Shown here: piece by piece, positions 1-7,520 of the stretch
Numbering within the stretch: the stretch's first letter is position 1
Layout: every line of letters starts with the position of its first letter
Made by a program: the position numbers and the translations under genes
Source of the DNA: Peptococcaceae bacterium
Lineage (GTDB): Bacteria; Bacillota; Desulfitobacteriia; Desulfitobacteriales; Desulfitobacteriaceae
Assembly: GCA_031289815.1 (NCBI GenBank)
Contig: JAITOS010000060.1
Coordinates: forward strand, 1-26,373
Direction: 5' to 3'
DNA length: 26,373 nt
Notes under the pieces: model-generated
What the model was told of the DNA's origin: nothing
Databases searched by the model: none
The model's input: the letters and a program-made list of their open reading frames with translations, nothing else

Positions 1-214
1 CCGGCAGAGATTCAGCGGCGGGTCCTTCGAGCAGCCGGAACAGATTTCGTCCCTGAAAGACCAATTGAAAGATGATTTGAAAAATCCTCAGGCTGGACAG
101 ACCGAAAGCCTTGCGAATACCGGTTTTTCGCAAATGCTGACTGAGTTTTAACGAAGAAAAAGCGGCAAGAAGTTGATGTTGATACTTTTCAGAGAGCGGA
201 TTGTGTTGTATCAT
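1..214 (-). CDS. IS4-like DDE transposase, N-terminal part (runs off left edge)
   Basis: An open frame starts with ATG at 214 and stays open to the window edge, giving 71 residues. A Shine-Dalgarno (GAAAGGTG, about 224-231) lies 9 nt upstream. The protein begins MIQHNPLSEKYQHQLL and contains the stretch FQLVFQGRNLFRLLE (about residues 49-63), which I recognise from N-termini of IS4-superfamily DDE transposases (a basic, leucine/phenylalanine-rich region before the catalytic core). The catalytic DDE residues would lie outside the window, so activity cannot be judged. The opposite strand also has an open frame (2-151) that I treat as its antisense shadow. The leader has an unusual fold-back structure (separate entry). 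Family assignment is from memory of the motif; a different DDE family is possible. Confidence 0.72.
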   Translation of the reverse strand, partial: MIQHNPLSEKYQHQLLAAFSSLKLSQHLRKTGIRKAFGLSSLRIFQIIFQLVFQGRNLFRLLEGPAAESLP

Positions 215-222
215 GGAAGTAC

Positions 223-286
223 ACACCTTTCGGTTTGGTATTTTTGGTCGCTTTGACACTTCCATTGTACCAAATTTGAAAGGTGT
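223..286 (-). promoter_or_regulatory. Fold-back leader that can hide the transposase ribosome binding site
   Basis: Positions 268-286 and 223-240 are inverted copies: 7 matching bases, a short interruption (TTTG against CCG), then 8 matching bases. The promoter-proximal arm contains the Shine-Dalgarno of the transposase. A -10-like TACAAT reads on the minus strand at 269-264, so a transcript from it would start near 257, after the distal arm, and leave the binding site free. A read-through transcript would contain both arms and could fold. A TTGACA exists at 297-292 but at 22 nt spacing, which is too long for a standard promoter, so the exact promoter is unsure. A second pair (214-220 with 258-264) crosses the first. 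Confidence 0.55.
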
Positions 287-710
287 TTTCTTGTCAAGCT
301 GTAGGTTATTTACCTATTACTTTGCCTCAAACCCGCTTACAGCCTTGGTGCGGGCGCCTTTTTGGGGTGCGAAAGTTGAGTTATTTTACTATAAGAAATC
401 CCTAAAATTTTCTTAAATTTTCGCGGGGATTTTCGCAAAACGCCAGCCGGAACGACCGAGTCAGGTGTCAAAAGGGAATTGGGAGCAGTCTAGACGAACA
501 TCCGGCGAAGATTAAAACGCGGGGATCCGGCATTGGGAAGCTGAGACGGCAAGGTCTTGCGCCATTCCGCCGTGCTTTTGCTTTACTTCCTATTACTATC
601 GCACACAGCGTCATCAGCGTCTTTGTCATTTTAAAATAAATTAGGAATGGCATGACGCTATTTCCTTGAATCATTGCTTTTTAGGGGGTTGATTTTTTAT
701 CGAAATACAG
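287..710. other. Gene-free stretch: probable IS end plus intergenic DNA
   Basis: No convincing gene is seen. The insertion sequence probably ends somewhere near 370-385 (GGGTGCGAAAGTTGAG at about 375-390 is a candidate terminal repeat), but the partner end is outside the window so the boundary cannot be fixed. Small symmetric elements occur: TAGGT-N5-ACCTA near 302-316 and an 8-bp inverted pair AGCGTCAT/ATGACGCT at 607-614 and 652-659 around an AT-rich core. Short open frames here (for example 468-674, minus) have no ribosome binding site or recognisable content. Confidence 0.4.
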
Positions 711-715
711 CAAAG

Positions 716-768
716 AAAAAGGGGCTATCCGCCAAAGATTAACCTATCATCAAGCAGCCGCCCCTTTT
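716..768 (-). terminator. lysS: Possible terminator after lysS
   Basis: Just past the lysS stop codon the bases GCCCCTTTT (760-768) and AAAAGGGGC (717-725) form a stem, with the minus-strand transcript ending in a run of U. The loop is long (about 34 nt), so the structure is weaker than a classic intrinsic terminator. Confidence 0.5.
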
Positions 769-777
769 ATGCCGCCG

Positions 778-2244
778 TTACTCCTCCTCGTCCTCTTCCC
801 GCGGCCGCATGGTCGGAAAGAGAATCACGTCCCGAATCGACGGCGCGTCGGTCAGCAACATGACCAGCCGGTCTACGCCCACGCCTAATCCCCCGGTAGG
901 CGGCAAGCCATACTCCAAGGCCGTCACAAAGTCCTCGTCCAGCATATGCGCCTCTTCGTCTCCCTTGGCCCGCTCCGCCATTTGTTTCTCGAAACGCTGG
1001 CGCTGATCGATCGGATCATTTAATTCTGAAAAAGCGTTCGCCAACTCCCGTCCATAGATATACGCTTCAAACCGGTCCGTAAATTCCGGCTGACCGGCGC
1101 TTCTTTTCGCCAGCGGCGAGATTTCCACCGGATAGCCGATCACAAAAGTCGGTTGGATCAATTGGGGCTCCACAAAAATCTCAAAGAATTCATTGATCAG
1201 CTGGCCTCTGGTCGCTCCTTCCTTAAATCGCACCCCCTTATCCTTCGCCGCCTGTATCGCTTCTTCATCCGTCAATATTCGCCGGAAATCCACCCCAGTC
1301 CGTTCCGCTATCGCATCCAACATGTGCACCCGTTTCCAAGGCGCGGCAAAACAGAGAGCTTGCCCCTGATATTTCAATTCCAGTGTACCGTGAACTTTTT
1401 GCACAATAGCGGCGATCATCTCTTCCGTCAGCCGCATAATATCTTCATAGTTAGCATAGGCCTGATAGAGCTCCATCATCGTAAACTCCGGATTATGCTT
1501 GATGGAGATTCCTTCGTTGCGGAAGTTTCTTCCAATCTCAAAAACCTTATCGAAGCCGCCGACGATAAGCCGTTTAAGCGGCAGCTCCAAGGCGATCCGC
1601 AAATAGAGTTCCAGATCCAGCGTATTGTGATGCGTGATAAAAGGACGCGCCGCCGCGCCGCCGGCAATGGCGTGCAAAGTCGGCGTTTCCACTTCCAAAA
1701 AACCGCGTTCTTCCAAAAATTCACGCATCGCCTTAATGATTTTGCTCCGAGTAACAAATACCTCTTTTACTTCCGGGTTAACAATCAGGTCGAGATAACG
1801 GCGGCGGTAACGAAGATCCACATTCGTCAGACCATGAAATTTTTCCGGCAAAGGCCGCAATGATTTCGATAGCATGTTTATTGCCTGCGAATGCACGGAG
1901 ATTTCACCCCGGCGCGTGCGAAAAACCGTCCCCTCTACGCCAATGATATCGCCAATATCAAAGGCGGAGACATAGCTGAACCATTCGCCGCCGATATCGT
2001 CATTCTTGACATAAATCTGAATTTGTCCACTAAAATCCTGAATATGCATAAAAATTACTTTCCCCTGATCCCGTTTGGACATAATCCGCCCAGCCACCCG
2101 GACTGGCTGTCCTTCCAACGGATCGAATCCTTCAATGATTTCCTGAGCCATATGGGTCCGGGCATACTGATCCGCATAGGGCTCTATCCCAAACTTACGC
2201 AGGTTTTCAATCTTTTCCAGCCGGATTTGGCGCAAATCCTCCAT
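778..2244 (-). CDS. lysS: Lysyl-tRNA synthetase, class II
   Basis: Charges tRNA-Lys with lysine in the cytoplasm using ATP. The 488-residue protein has the class II LysRS architecture: an N-terminal OB-fold anticodon-binding domain (about residues 45-130) and a catalytic domain with motif 1 around FLEVETPTL (182-190), motif 2 at FRNEG (241-245), and motif 3 GLGVGVDRLVML near residue 455. Length fits the family (about 490-500). The ATG at 2244 has a purine-rich binding site (GGGGAAGG) 8 nt upstream. It stands alone between its own promoter and a terminator-like stem, downstream of greA, as in many Bacillota where lysS ends this conserved run. The C-terminus is strongly acidic (REEDEEE). Confidence 0.97.
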   Translation of the reverse strand: MEDLRQIRLEKIENLRKFGIEPYADQYARTHMAQEIIEGFDPLEGQPVRVAGRIMSKRDQGKVIFMHIQDFSGQIQIYVKNDDIGGEWFSYVSAFDIGDIIGVEGTVFRTRRGEISVHSQAINMLSKSLRPLPEKFHGLTNVDLRYRRRYLDLIVNPEVKEVFVTRSKIIKAMREFLEERGFLEVETPTLHAIAGGAAARPFITHHNTLDLELYLRIALELPLKRLIVGGFDKVFEIGRNFRNEGISIKHNPEFTMMELYQAYANYEDIMRLTEEMIAAIVQKVHGTLELKYQGQALCFAAPWKRVHMLDAIAERTGVDFRRILTDEEAIQAAKDKGVRFKEGATRGQLINEFFEIFVEPQLIQPTFVIGYPVEISPLAKRSAGQPEFTDRFEAYIYGRELANAFSELNDPIDQRQRFEKQMAERAKGDEEAHMLDEDFVTALEYGLPPTGGLGVGVDRLVMLLTDAPSIRDVILFPTMRPREEDEEE

Positions 2245-2326
2245 ATCTATCCTTCCCCCCTCGTATCATTCTCTGAGCTATCAGGGCTCTGAGCCTCAAT
2301 CTGCCCGTCAAAAACTCGTTTCTATG

Positions 2327-2335
2327 ATTATACCA
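2327..2335 (-). promoter_or_regulatory. lysS: Extended -10 promoter for lysS
   Basis: The minus strand reads TGGTATAAT, a consensus -10 with the TGn extension. No good -35 lies at 16-18 nt, which is typical for extended -10 promoters. It lies between the greA terminator and lysS, leaving a leader of about 75 nt that contains a repeated CTCTGAG. Confidence 0.6.
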
Positions 2336-2394
2336 TACAATCCATTCCTCCGGTCCGTGCCGTCGCCGTAAGCATTCGCCAATCAAATGAACCG

Positions 2395-2430
2395 TAAAAC
2401 AAAAACCGTTAAGCATTAAAACTAACGGTT
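2395..2430 (-). terminator. greA: Intrinsic terminator after greA
   Basis: A perfect 8-bp stem (AACCGTTA at 2404-2411 and TAACGGTT at 2423-2430) with an 11-nt loop is followed on the minus strand by a T-rich tract (TTTTTGTTTT, 2403-2394). It lies about 55 bp past the greA stop. Confidence 0.85.
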
Positions 2431-2484
2431 TATTTCTCTTTGGCCGTTTTTTCTCTTTGATTTTATCCGGCGACCGCGCTAACG

Positions 2485-2985
2485 CTAGGCATTCACCGCC
2501 GATTTTCCGGCCACGGCGCGAATGTCTATAATCGTATACCGCAACAACCCGGCTGGAACATTGACCTCCACCGTATCCCCTTTTTCTTTTCCCAGCACCG
2601 CTTTCCCCACCGGCGATTCGTTGGAAATCTTATTAGTGGCCGGATCCGCTTCCGCCGAACCGACGATCGTATATTCTTCCTCTTCATCAAAATCGACGTC
2701 TTTCAGCAGAATCGTGGAACCTAAAAGCACCGAATCCGTTTCTTCATGATCATCGATCACTCTGGCGTTCCTCAGCATTTTTTCCAGGGTAATGATCCGG
2801 CCTTCAATAAAGGCCTGTTCATTTTTGGCGTCTTCATACTCGGAGTTTTCACTGATATCGCCAAATTCTATGGCCTGTTTGATTCTCTCCGCCACCTCCC
2901 GGCGTTTCTGCGTCTTATAGAGTTCCAGCTCATCCTCAAGTTTTTTTAACCCTTCTACCGTCAGGATTACTTCCTTATCAACCAT
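2485..2985 (-). CDS. greA: Transcription elongation factor GreA
   Basis: GreA inserts its coiled coil into the secondary channel of paused RNA polymerase and stimulates cleavage of the backtracked transcript. The 166-residue protein shows the N-terminal coiled coil (about 1-75) with the acidic tip around FGDISENSEYEDAK (residues 41-54, D43 and E46), followed by the FKBP-like C-terminal domain. It is slightly longer than the usual ~158 residues because of a short tail after the last strand. The ATG at 2985 is preceded by GGGAG. It has tandem promoters upstream and its own terminator, so it is probably a monocistronic unit. Confidence 0.96.
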   Translation of the reverse strand: MVDKEVILTVEGLKKLEDELELYKTQKRREVAERIKQAIEFGDISENSEYEDAKNEQAFIEGRIITLEKMLRNARVIDDHEETDSVLLGSTILLKDVDFDEEEEYTIVGSAEADPATNKISNESPVGKAVLGKEKGDTVEVNVPAGLLRYTIIDIRAVAGKSAVNA

Positions 2986-3035
2986 ATTTTCTCGCTCCCT
3001 TTTCTTATCCTGCGCGGCCTGCTACGTCTTATTTT

Positions 3036-3065
3036 CGTATACCGCGCTAAGTCCCGCGTTGTCAA
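3036..3065 (-). promoter_or_regulatory. greA: Second (proximal) greA promoter candidate
   Basis: The minus strand has TTGACA (3065-3060), an 18-nt spacer and TATACG (3041-3036). It lies downstream of the stronger consensus promoter, so greA may have tandem housekeeping promoters. Confidence 0.45.
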
Positions 3066-3089
3066 CGCTCTGTATTGGCATTAATCGTT

Positions 3090-3118
3090 ATTATACGAAC
3101 CCTTCAAAATATTGTCAA
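3090..3118 (-). promoter_or_regulatory. greA: Consensus sigma-A promoter for greA
   Basis: The minus strand has a perfect TTGACA (3118-3113), exactly 17 nt of spacer and a perfect TATAAT (3095-3090). It sits between the end of dusB and the greA start codon, giving a leader of about 100 nt. Confidence 0.88.
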
Positions 3119-3153
3119 GGATCATTCCTCTAGTTTTTACAATAAATGCTTTT

Positions 3154-4143
3154 CTATTCTTTCATATATTCCTCAACCGCTGACTGTGAAACCAAAATTT
3201 CCTTTAAAATTTTTCTCAGCTCCTCCGGCTCCGGCGCTTGCATGATTCTGTCTCTGAAAACCGCGGCGTACCTCATCCCTTTCACATACCAGGCGGCGTG
3301 CTTACGCATCTCATTCAAGCCGATCCGCTCGCCTTTGTATTGCAGCAGCCGCTCAAAATGCGCCAAGGCCACCTCAATCCGCTCTTCTGGCGTCGGCCCC
3401 GGCAACCGTTGGCGGCTTAAAACAAATTGCTGCGCCTGCGCGATCAACCACGGATTTCCCAACGCGCCCCGGCCGATCATCACACTGTCGCAGCCGGTTT
3501 GTTCCATCATCTCCCAGGCCTCCTCCGGGGTCGTCACATCCCCGTTACCCACCACCGGAATTTTCACCGCCTCCTTGACCCGTCCGATCCACTCCCAAGC
3601 CGCCCGCCCCCCATACTGCTGTTCCCGCGTCCGGGCGTGGACGGAAAGCAGGCTCACCCCGCAGTCCTCCAAGCGTCGGGCGAGCTCGACGGCGACGATT
3701 TCCCGCTGACTCCAGCCCAAGCGGATTTTCACCGACACCGGCGCCGACGTCGCTTGCACCACCGCCGCCGCTATTTTCTCAGCGCGGGGCAGATCCCGCA
3801 GCAGCGCGGCTCCCTCCTGATTCGCTACGATCTTCAGGGTCGGACATCCCATATTAATATCGATCATCCCGGCTCCCCGCTCCACTGCCAAAACAGCGGC
3901 CTGCGCCATGCTTTCCGCTTCCGCGCCGAAGAGTTGGACGATGGGCGGCGGCGTTTCCCCCCGGAGATCCAACATCTGCAAGGTGTGAGGATTGCGATAG
4001 GTGAGCGCTTTCGCGCTGATCATTTCCGTCCACACATAGCGTCCGCCCAGCGCACAAACCGTTTCCCGAAAAGCCTTATCGGTCACTCCTGCCATCGGCG
4101 CTAAAAAAACAGGTCGATCCCAGTCATCCCATCCGATTTTCAT
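3154..4143 (-). CDS. dusB: tRNA-dihydrouridine synthase (DusB/Dus family)
   Basis: FMN-dependent reductase that converts specific uridines in the tRNA D-loop to dihydrouridine. The 329-residue protein shows the family order: N-terminal LAPMAGVTDKAFR (14-26), the active-site loop NMGCPTLKIV (97-106) with catalytic Cys100, a phosphate/uridine-binding lysine at VKIRLGW (K139), SVHARTREQQYGG with His169, and the FMN phosphate motifs GNGD and GRGALGNPW. The C-terminal helical domain that recognises tRNA is present, so length is normal. The ATG at 4143 lies 14 bp past coaX, so it is probably cotranscribed with coaX and bioY. The family member number (Dus type) is by synteny with lysS, not by sequence proof. 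Confidence 0.94.
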   Translation of the reverse strand: MKIGWDDWDRPVFLAPMAGVTDKAFRETVCALGGRYVWTEMISAKALTYRNPHTLQMLDLRGETPPPIVQLFGAEAESMAQAAVLAVERGAGMIDINMGCPTLKIVANQEGAALLRDLPRAEKIAAAVVQATSAPVSVKIRLGWSQREIVAVELARRLEDCGVSLLSVHARTREQQYGGRAAWEWIGRVKEAVKIPVVGNGDVTTPEEAWEMMEQTGCDSVMIGRGALGNPWLIAQAQQFVLSRQRLPGPTPEERIEVALAHFERLLQYKGERIGLNEMRKHAAWYVKGMRYAAVFRDRIMQAPEPEELRKILKEILVSQSAVEEYMKE

Positions 4144-4157
4144 ACACCTGCCCCCGC

Positions 4158-4940
4158 CTATCCCGAATGGCCTGCGCCATTACGTTCATAGATGAGCAGC
4201 AAGCCTTCCAGCGTCAGAAACGGATCCACGATATCGATGGTTTGCGTCTCCTCCGCAATCAAATCCGCTAAACCCCCGGTAGCCAAAACTTTCGTTTCTT
4301 TTCCCAGCTCTTCCTTCATGCGCCGGACGATCCCGTCCACCTGACCGACAAAGCCGTAATAAATTCCGGATTGCATTCCTCCCACCGTATTTTTAGCAAT
4401 AATCGCTTTGGGTTTAACGATCTCGACCCTGGGCAGCTTTGAAGCCCGCTGAAACAGCGCCTCGCTGGAAATCCCGATCCCCGGAGCGATCGCCCCCCCC
4501 AAATATTCGCCTTTCGCCGATATCGCGCAAAACGTCGTCGCTGTACCAAAATCCACGATGATCAGCGGCCCCTTATATTTCGCATAGGCGGCGACCGCGT
4601 TGACGATCCGGTCGGCGCCGACTTCCCGCGGGTTATCGTAGATGATCGGCATCCCGGTTTTCACGCCGGGACCGACCAGCAAGGGAGCCACCCGGAAATA
4701 TTTATGGGAAAGCTGCTCCAGTATCGGCATGACCGGCGGCACGACCGAAGAGATCACGACCGCGTGGATATCCTGAAATTCCAAGCCGGCAAAGTCAAAC
4801 AAGCCCTTCATCAAGACCGCGTACTCATCGACCGAGTGGGATTTTTCCGTGGAAATGCGCCAATAATGGCTCAATACTTTTTGCTGATTGAACACCCCCA
4901 AGACAATGTTGGAATTTCCCACGTCAAATACGAGGATCAT
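4158..4940 (-). CDS. coaX: Type III pantothenate kinase
   Basis: Catalyses the first step of coenzyme A synthesis, ATP-dependent phosphorylation of pantothenate. The protein has the ASKHA-fold signatures of CoaX: DVGNSN at residues 6-11, GADRIVNA from 108 and VDFGTATTF from 129, followed by the glycine-rich GGAIAPGIGIS. I choose the ATG at 4940 (260 residues): an AAGGAG (4954-4949) lies 8 nt upstream. A GTG three codons earlier (4949) overlaps that ribosome binding site and so is unlikely. It follows bioY by 23 bp. Pairing a CoA gene with a biotin uptake gene is consistent with vitamin/cofactor supply and would place coaX under the BirA operator too. Confidence 0.95.
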   Translation of the reverse strand: MILVFDVGNSNIVLGVFNQQKVLSHYWRISTEKSHSVDEYAVLMKGLFDFAGLEFQDIHAVVISSVVPPVMPILEQLSHKYFRVAPLLVGPGVKTGMPIIYDNPREVGADRIVNAVAAYAKYKGPLIIVDFGTATTFCAISAKGEYLGGAIAPGIGISSEALFQRASKLPRVEIVKPKAIIAKNTVGGMQSGIYYGFVGQVDGIVRRMKEELGKETKVLATGGLADLIAEETQTIDIVDPFLTLEGLLLIYERNGAGHSG

Positions 4941-4963
4941 TGACTTCACTCCTTATTCCCGGA

Positions 4964-5548
4964 TCATTCAGACGCTTTCATCCGGCGTTTAACGATTAAA
5001 TTGCCTAACACCGCCGCAATCCCGGCCTTAATCAAATCGGAAATGATAAACGGAAAAAAACCGATCGTCAATACGGCGGCGATATCCTGCGGCTTGTCCA
5101 TGACCCATTGGAAAAAGAAATACAGCCAGGTAAGCCCCACGATATACAGCGCGATCAGACCCGCCAGCACTGCGACTACCGCCCTTCCCAAGCCGCCTCC
5201 CCGATACGCCAGCCCCGTGCAATAAGCGCCCGCGATGTACCCCAGCAGAAAGCCAAAGGTCGGTTTCATGACATAGCCCAAGCCGCCAAAAGGCGCGGCC
5301 GCGAATACCGGCAGTCCCAACAGACCGAGCAAGACATAGACCACCATCGCTAAAGCGCCGAACCTCGCGCCCAGGATAATCCCGGCCAGCAGAAACAGCG
5401 CGGGCAAGACGCTAAAGGGAACCAAGGCGGGAGAAACCCAGCGCAGTACCATCCCCGCCAGACAGGTCAAAGCGGCGATCGCCGCCGTGCTGGCCAGCTT
5501 TCGCGTCCGTTCATAGGGGTCAAGCTCATCTTTTTCCTTCATTTTCAT
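4964..5548 (-). CDS. bioY: Biotin transporter substrate-binding membrane protein BioY
   Basis: BioY is the S-component of an ECF-type biotin importer. The 194-residue protein is mostly hydrophobic with about six membrane segments and the family motif GLLGLPVFAAAPFGG followed by GYVMKPTFGFLLGYIAGA. I choose the ATG at 5548, with AAGGAG (5563-5558) at 9 nt. A longer frame to 5617 would translate straight through the BirA operator and is rejected. No ECF ATPase or T-component genes are in the window, so it probably uses shared EcfAT proteins encoded elsewhere or works alone. Expression should fall when biotin is plentiful. Confidence 0.95.
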   Translation of the reverse strand: MKMKEKDELDPYERTRKLASTAAIAALTCLAGMVLRWVSPALVPFSVLPALFLLAGIILGARFGALAMVVYVLLGLLGLPVFAAAPFGGLGYVMKPTFGFLLGYIAGAYCTGLAYRGGGLGRAVVAVLAGLIALYIVGLTWLYFFFQWVMDKPQDIAAVLTIGFFPFIISDLIKAGIAAVLGNLIVKRRMKASE

Positions 5549-5560
5549 CTTCAATCGCTC

Positions 5561-5601
5561 CTTATTGTAAACTTTATTTTCTCTCGATAGTTTACAATAA
5601 G
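5561..5601 (-). promoter_or_regulatory. bioY: BirA operator (biotin regulon site) of bioY
   Basis: A perfect 12-bp inverted repeat, CTTATTGTAAAC at 5561-5572 and GTTTACAATAAG at 5590-5601, is separated by 17 bp. The inner cores TTGTAAAC/GTTTACAA match the known BirA box. The distal part overlaps the bioY ribosome binding site (5563-5558). A weak promoter (TTGCGT, 17 nt, TAAACT) would place its -10 in the upstream arm, so bound repressor would block transcription. The promoter call is tentative; the operator is not. Confidence 0.92.
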
Positions 5602-5667
5602 TCCCCGCCGGACGCAAGCCTTTTTATCAAGGAATCTCTCAACGGAATCTCTTGCCATATCCAGCCG

Positions 5668-7119
5668 CTATGGCTTTTTGTCCGTTTCCATACGCATCTT
5701 CACCTCTCCGGCGACAAAGGCGACTTCCTCCTGCCCGACCTGTAACAATAAACTGCCGTCCGCCGCCAAGCCGGTCATCCGGCCTCTGAATTCCTGATTC
5801 CCACGCCAAACCGACACCTCTCGGCCCAGGCCAACCGATCTCTCCAGCCATTTCTGGCGGATGGGTTCAAAACCGGCTTGCTCCAGCAGCGCCAGTTCAT
5901 TTTCCAGGCATTCCAGAAAGGCGGCCGCCAGCGCGTTCAAATTCTGCGGTTGGCCCAAGATCATCTGCAAGGATACGGCGTCGGCCAGTTCTCCCCTGAA
6001 GACGTCCGCCGGGATATTGGCGTTGATCCCGATGCTCATGATCAGGGTATGCAGACTTGTCCACTCTCCGGCTACCTCGGCTAAAATTCCGGCGACTTTT
6101 TTGCCTTCCCACATCAGATCATTGGGCCATTTGATCCCCAAGCGCAGCCCGCAATGCCTTTCCACCGCGATCACCGCCGCTACACCGGCGCAAAGCGTTA
6201 ATTTAGCCGCGTCCGCCAAGGTCAACTGCGGACAAATGACGACGGTCAGCCAAAGACCGCCGCGCGGAGAATGCCAGAAACGCTGTAATCTCCCTCTCCC
6301 AGCCGTCTGCTGTCTGGCCATCACCGTCAGTCCATGCCTGACTCCCTGACGGATCGACTCTTTTGCCCAAAGAGTCGTTGAGTCCAATTGCTCAAATATA
6401 TAAAAGGCGCGCCCTAATTCTCTGGTTTTCAGTTCTCCGGCAAATACCCATTCATCCAAATCCAGAGGAACGCTGTCTAAGCGATAGCCTTGCTTGGTCT
6501 TGGAAGCAATCACAAAGCCGGCGGCGCGTAACTGTTGAATCTGTTTCCAGACAGCGGCTCGCGTCATTCCTAATTTCTTACTGACCGCTTCGCCGGAAAC
6601 ATAAGCGCCCGGCTGCGCCGCTAAGAGGTCTAAAATCTTCCGCCGCAGGGTATCCGCCACCCGTACCGCCTTGCCGGATCCCCGTATTTCCCGGACGGGT
6701 TTACCCGAAGGCAGAATGAGTTCCGGCGCGATCTCCCGCAGCGGCGCCAGCACAAACTCCCTGTTCTCTATTTGCGGGTGCGGCACGGTGAGTTCCGGAC
6801 TCTGGCAAGACATTTGCTCACTGAAAAGGATATCGACGTCCATCGTTCTCGGCCCCCAGCGTTGTTGCCGCTCTCTTCCCAGTTTATTTTCCACTTGCTG
6901 GCAAAGAGCCAGCAAGTCCAGACCCGGCAATTGGGTTTCAATCTCGATTACCTGATTCCAAAACTCCGGTTGTTCCGTCACACCCCAAGGTTCGGTCTCA
7001 TAGATGCCCGATACCTGAATCAATTCTATTTTGCCGGAATCGCAGAGCAAGACCCGCGCTTGTCGCAGATATTCGCCCCGATCCCCCAGATTGCTGCCCA
7101 ATCCCAGATATACTCTCAT
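5668..7119 (-). CDS. Fused FolK (HPPK) and BirA (biotin ligase/repressor)
   Basis: One uninterrupted frame of 483 residues joins two unrelated enzymes. Residues 1-~145 are 6-hydroxymethyl-7,8-dihydropterin pyrophosphokinase: YLGLGSNLGDR at the N-terminus and WGPRTMDVDILF (88-99) with the metal-binding Asp94 and Asp96. Residues ~155-215 are a winged helix-turn-helix (VSGEAVSKKLGMTRAAVWKQ, 174-193), and ~235-483 are biotin protein ligase with AGRGRLQR (273-280), KWPNDL (330-335), Lys341 in KVAGIL, and the C-terminal SH3-like domain. The HTH means it can repress as well as biotinylate. I choose ATG 7119, which overlaps the folB stop as ATGA; frames reaching further upstream lack a binding site. 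All key residues on both halves are present. Confidence 0.95.
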   Translation of the reverse strand: MRVYLGLGSNLGDRGEYLRQARVLLCDSGKIELIQVSGIYETEPWGVTEQPEFWNQVIEIETQLPGLDLLALCQQVENKLGRERQQRWGPRTMDVDILFSEQMSCQSPELTVPHPQIENREFVLAPLREIAPELILPSGKPVREIRGSGKAVRVADTLRRKILDLLAAQPGAYVSGEAVSKKLGMTRAAVWKQIQQLRAAGFVIASKTKQGYRLDSVPLDLDEWVFAGELKTRELGRAFYIFEQLDSTTLWAKESIRQGVRHGLTVMARQQTAGRGRLQRFWHSPRGGLWLTVVICPQLTLADAAKLTLCAGVAAVIAVERHCGLRLGIKWPNDLMWEGKKVAGILAEVAGEWTSLHTLIMSIGINANIPADVFRGELADAVSLQMILGQPQNLNALAAAFLECLENELALLEQAGFEPIRQKWLERSVGLGREVSVWRGNQEFRGRMTGLAADGSLLLQVGQEEVAFVAGEVKMRMETDKKP

Positions 7120-7520
7120 CTTGCCGCACCCTCGTCCATATCTATATCCATGTCCGCTCGTTCCCGAAAGATTTCTACGGAAATGTCCCGCCAAACGCCG
7201 GGTACCGGCGCTTGTGGTTTATGCACCGCCAGCCGGATCGCCGTACAGGGAAATTGGTCGAACAGCGCCCTGACGATGACCGCCGCCAGCCGTTCCAGCA
7301 GCCGATATTTTTCCCCCAGCACACATTGACGCACGGTCTGATAAACCGCCGCGTAGTTGACCGTATCCGTCACCTCATCCGAGATTCCAGCCCCGCGCCA
7401 ATCCCCGTAGAGTTCCAAATCCAGGACAAATCTCTGCCCTAACCTTTGCTCCTCCGCCGCAACCCCATGATAGGCGTAAAACTCCATCCCGGACAGGCGA
7501 ATCAGGTCACGCGCCTTCAT
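7116..7520 (-). CDS. folB: Dihydroneopterin aldolase
   Basis: Cleaves 7,8-dihydroneopterin to 6-hydroxymethyl-dihydropterin and glycolaldehyde, the step before FolK. The protein has the family features FYAYHGVAAEEQRLGQRF (14-31, with Glu23/24) and a C-terminal VHKPQAP carrying the catalytic lysine. ATG 7520 is preceded by AGGGGAAG and gives 134 residues, slightly longer than the usual ~120 because of an acidic Asp/Met-rich tail (ADMDIDMDEG). A TTG nine codons upstream (7547) has no binding site. It overlaps folP by 14 bp upstream and folK-birA by 4 bp downstream, so translational coupling is likely. Confidence 0.95.
   Translation of the reverse strand: MKARDLIRLSGMEFYAYHGVAAEEQRLGQRFVLDLELYGDWRGAGISDEVTDTVNYAAVYQTVRQCVLGEKYRLLERLAAVIVRALFDQFPCTAIRLAVHKPQAPVPGVWRDISVEIFRERADMDIDMDEGAAR

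Noticed and set aside
2..151. Plus-strand open frame ending at TAA 149-151
   Set aside because: It is antisense to the transposase frame on the minus strand, which has a start, a ribosome binding site and a recognisable motif.
1153..1863. 236-residue plus-strand frame
   Set aside because: It lies fully inside lysS on the other strand and has no family features; a shadow of the GC-rich coding frame.
5549..5617. Longer BioY N-terminus
   Set aside because: It would translate the BirA operator, and the ribosome binding site lies downstream, before 5548.
6590..6690. Frameshift or gene boundary between folK and birA
   Set aside because: The frame is continuous, without stop, start or binding site in the linker; both halves keep all key residues, so a real fusion is the simpler reading.
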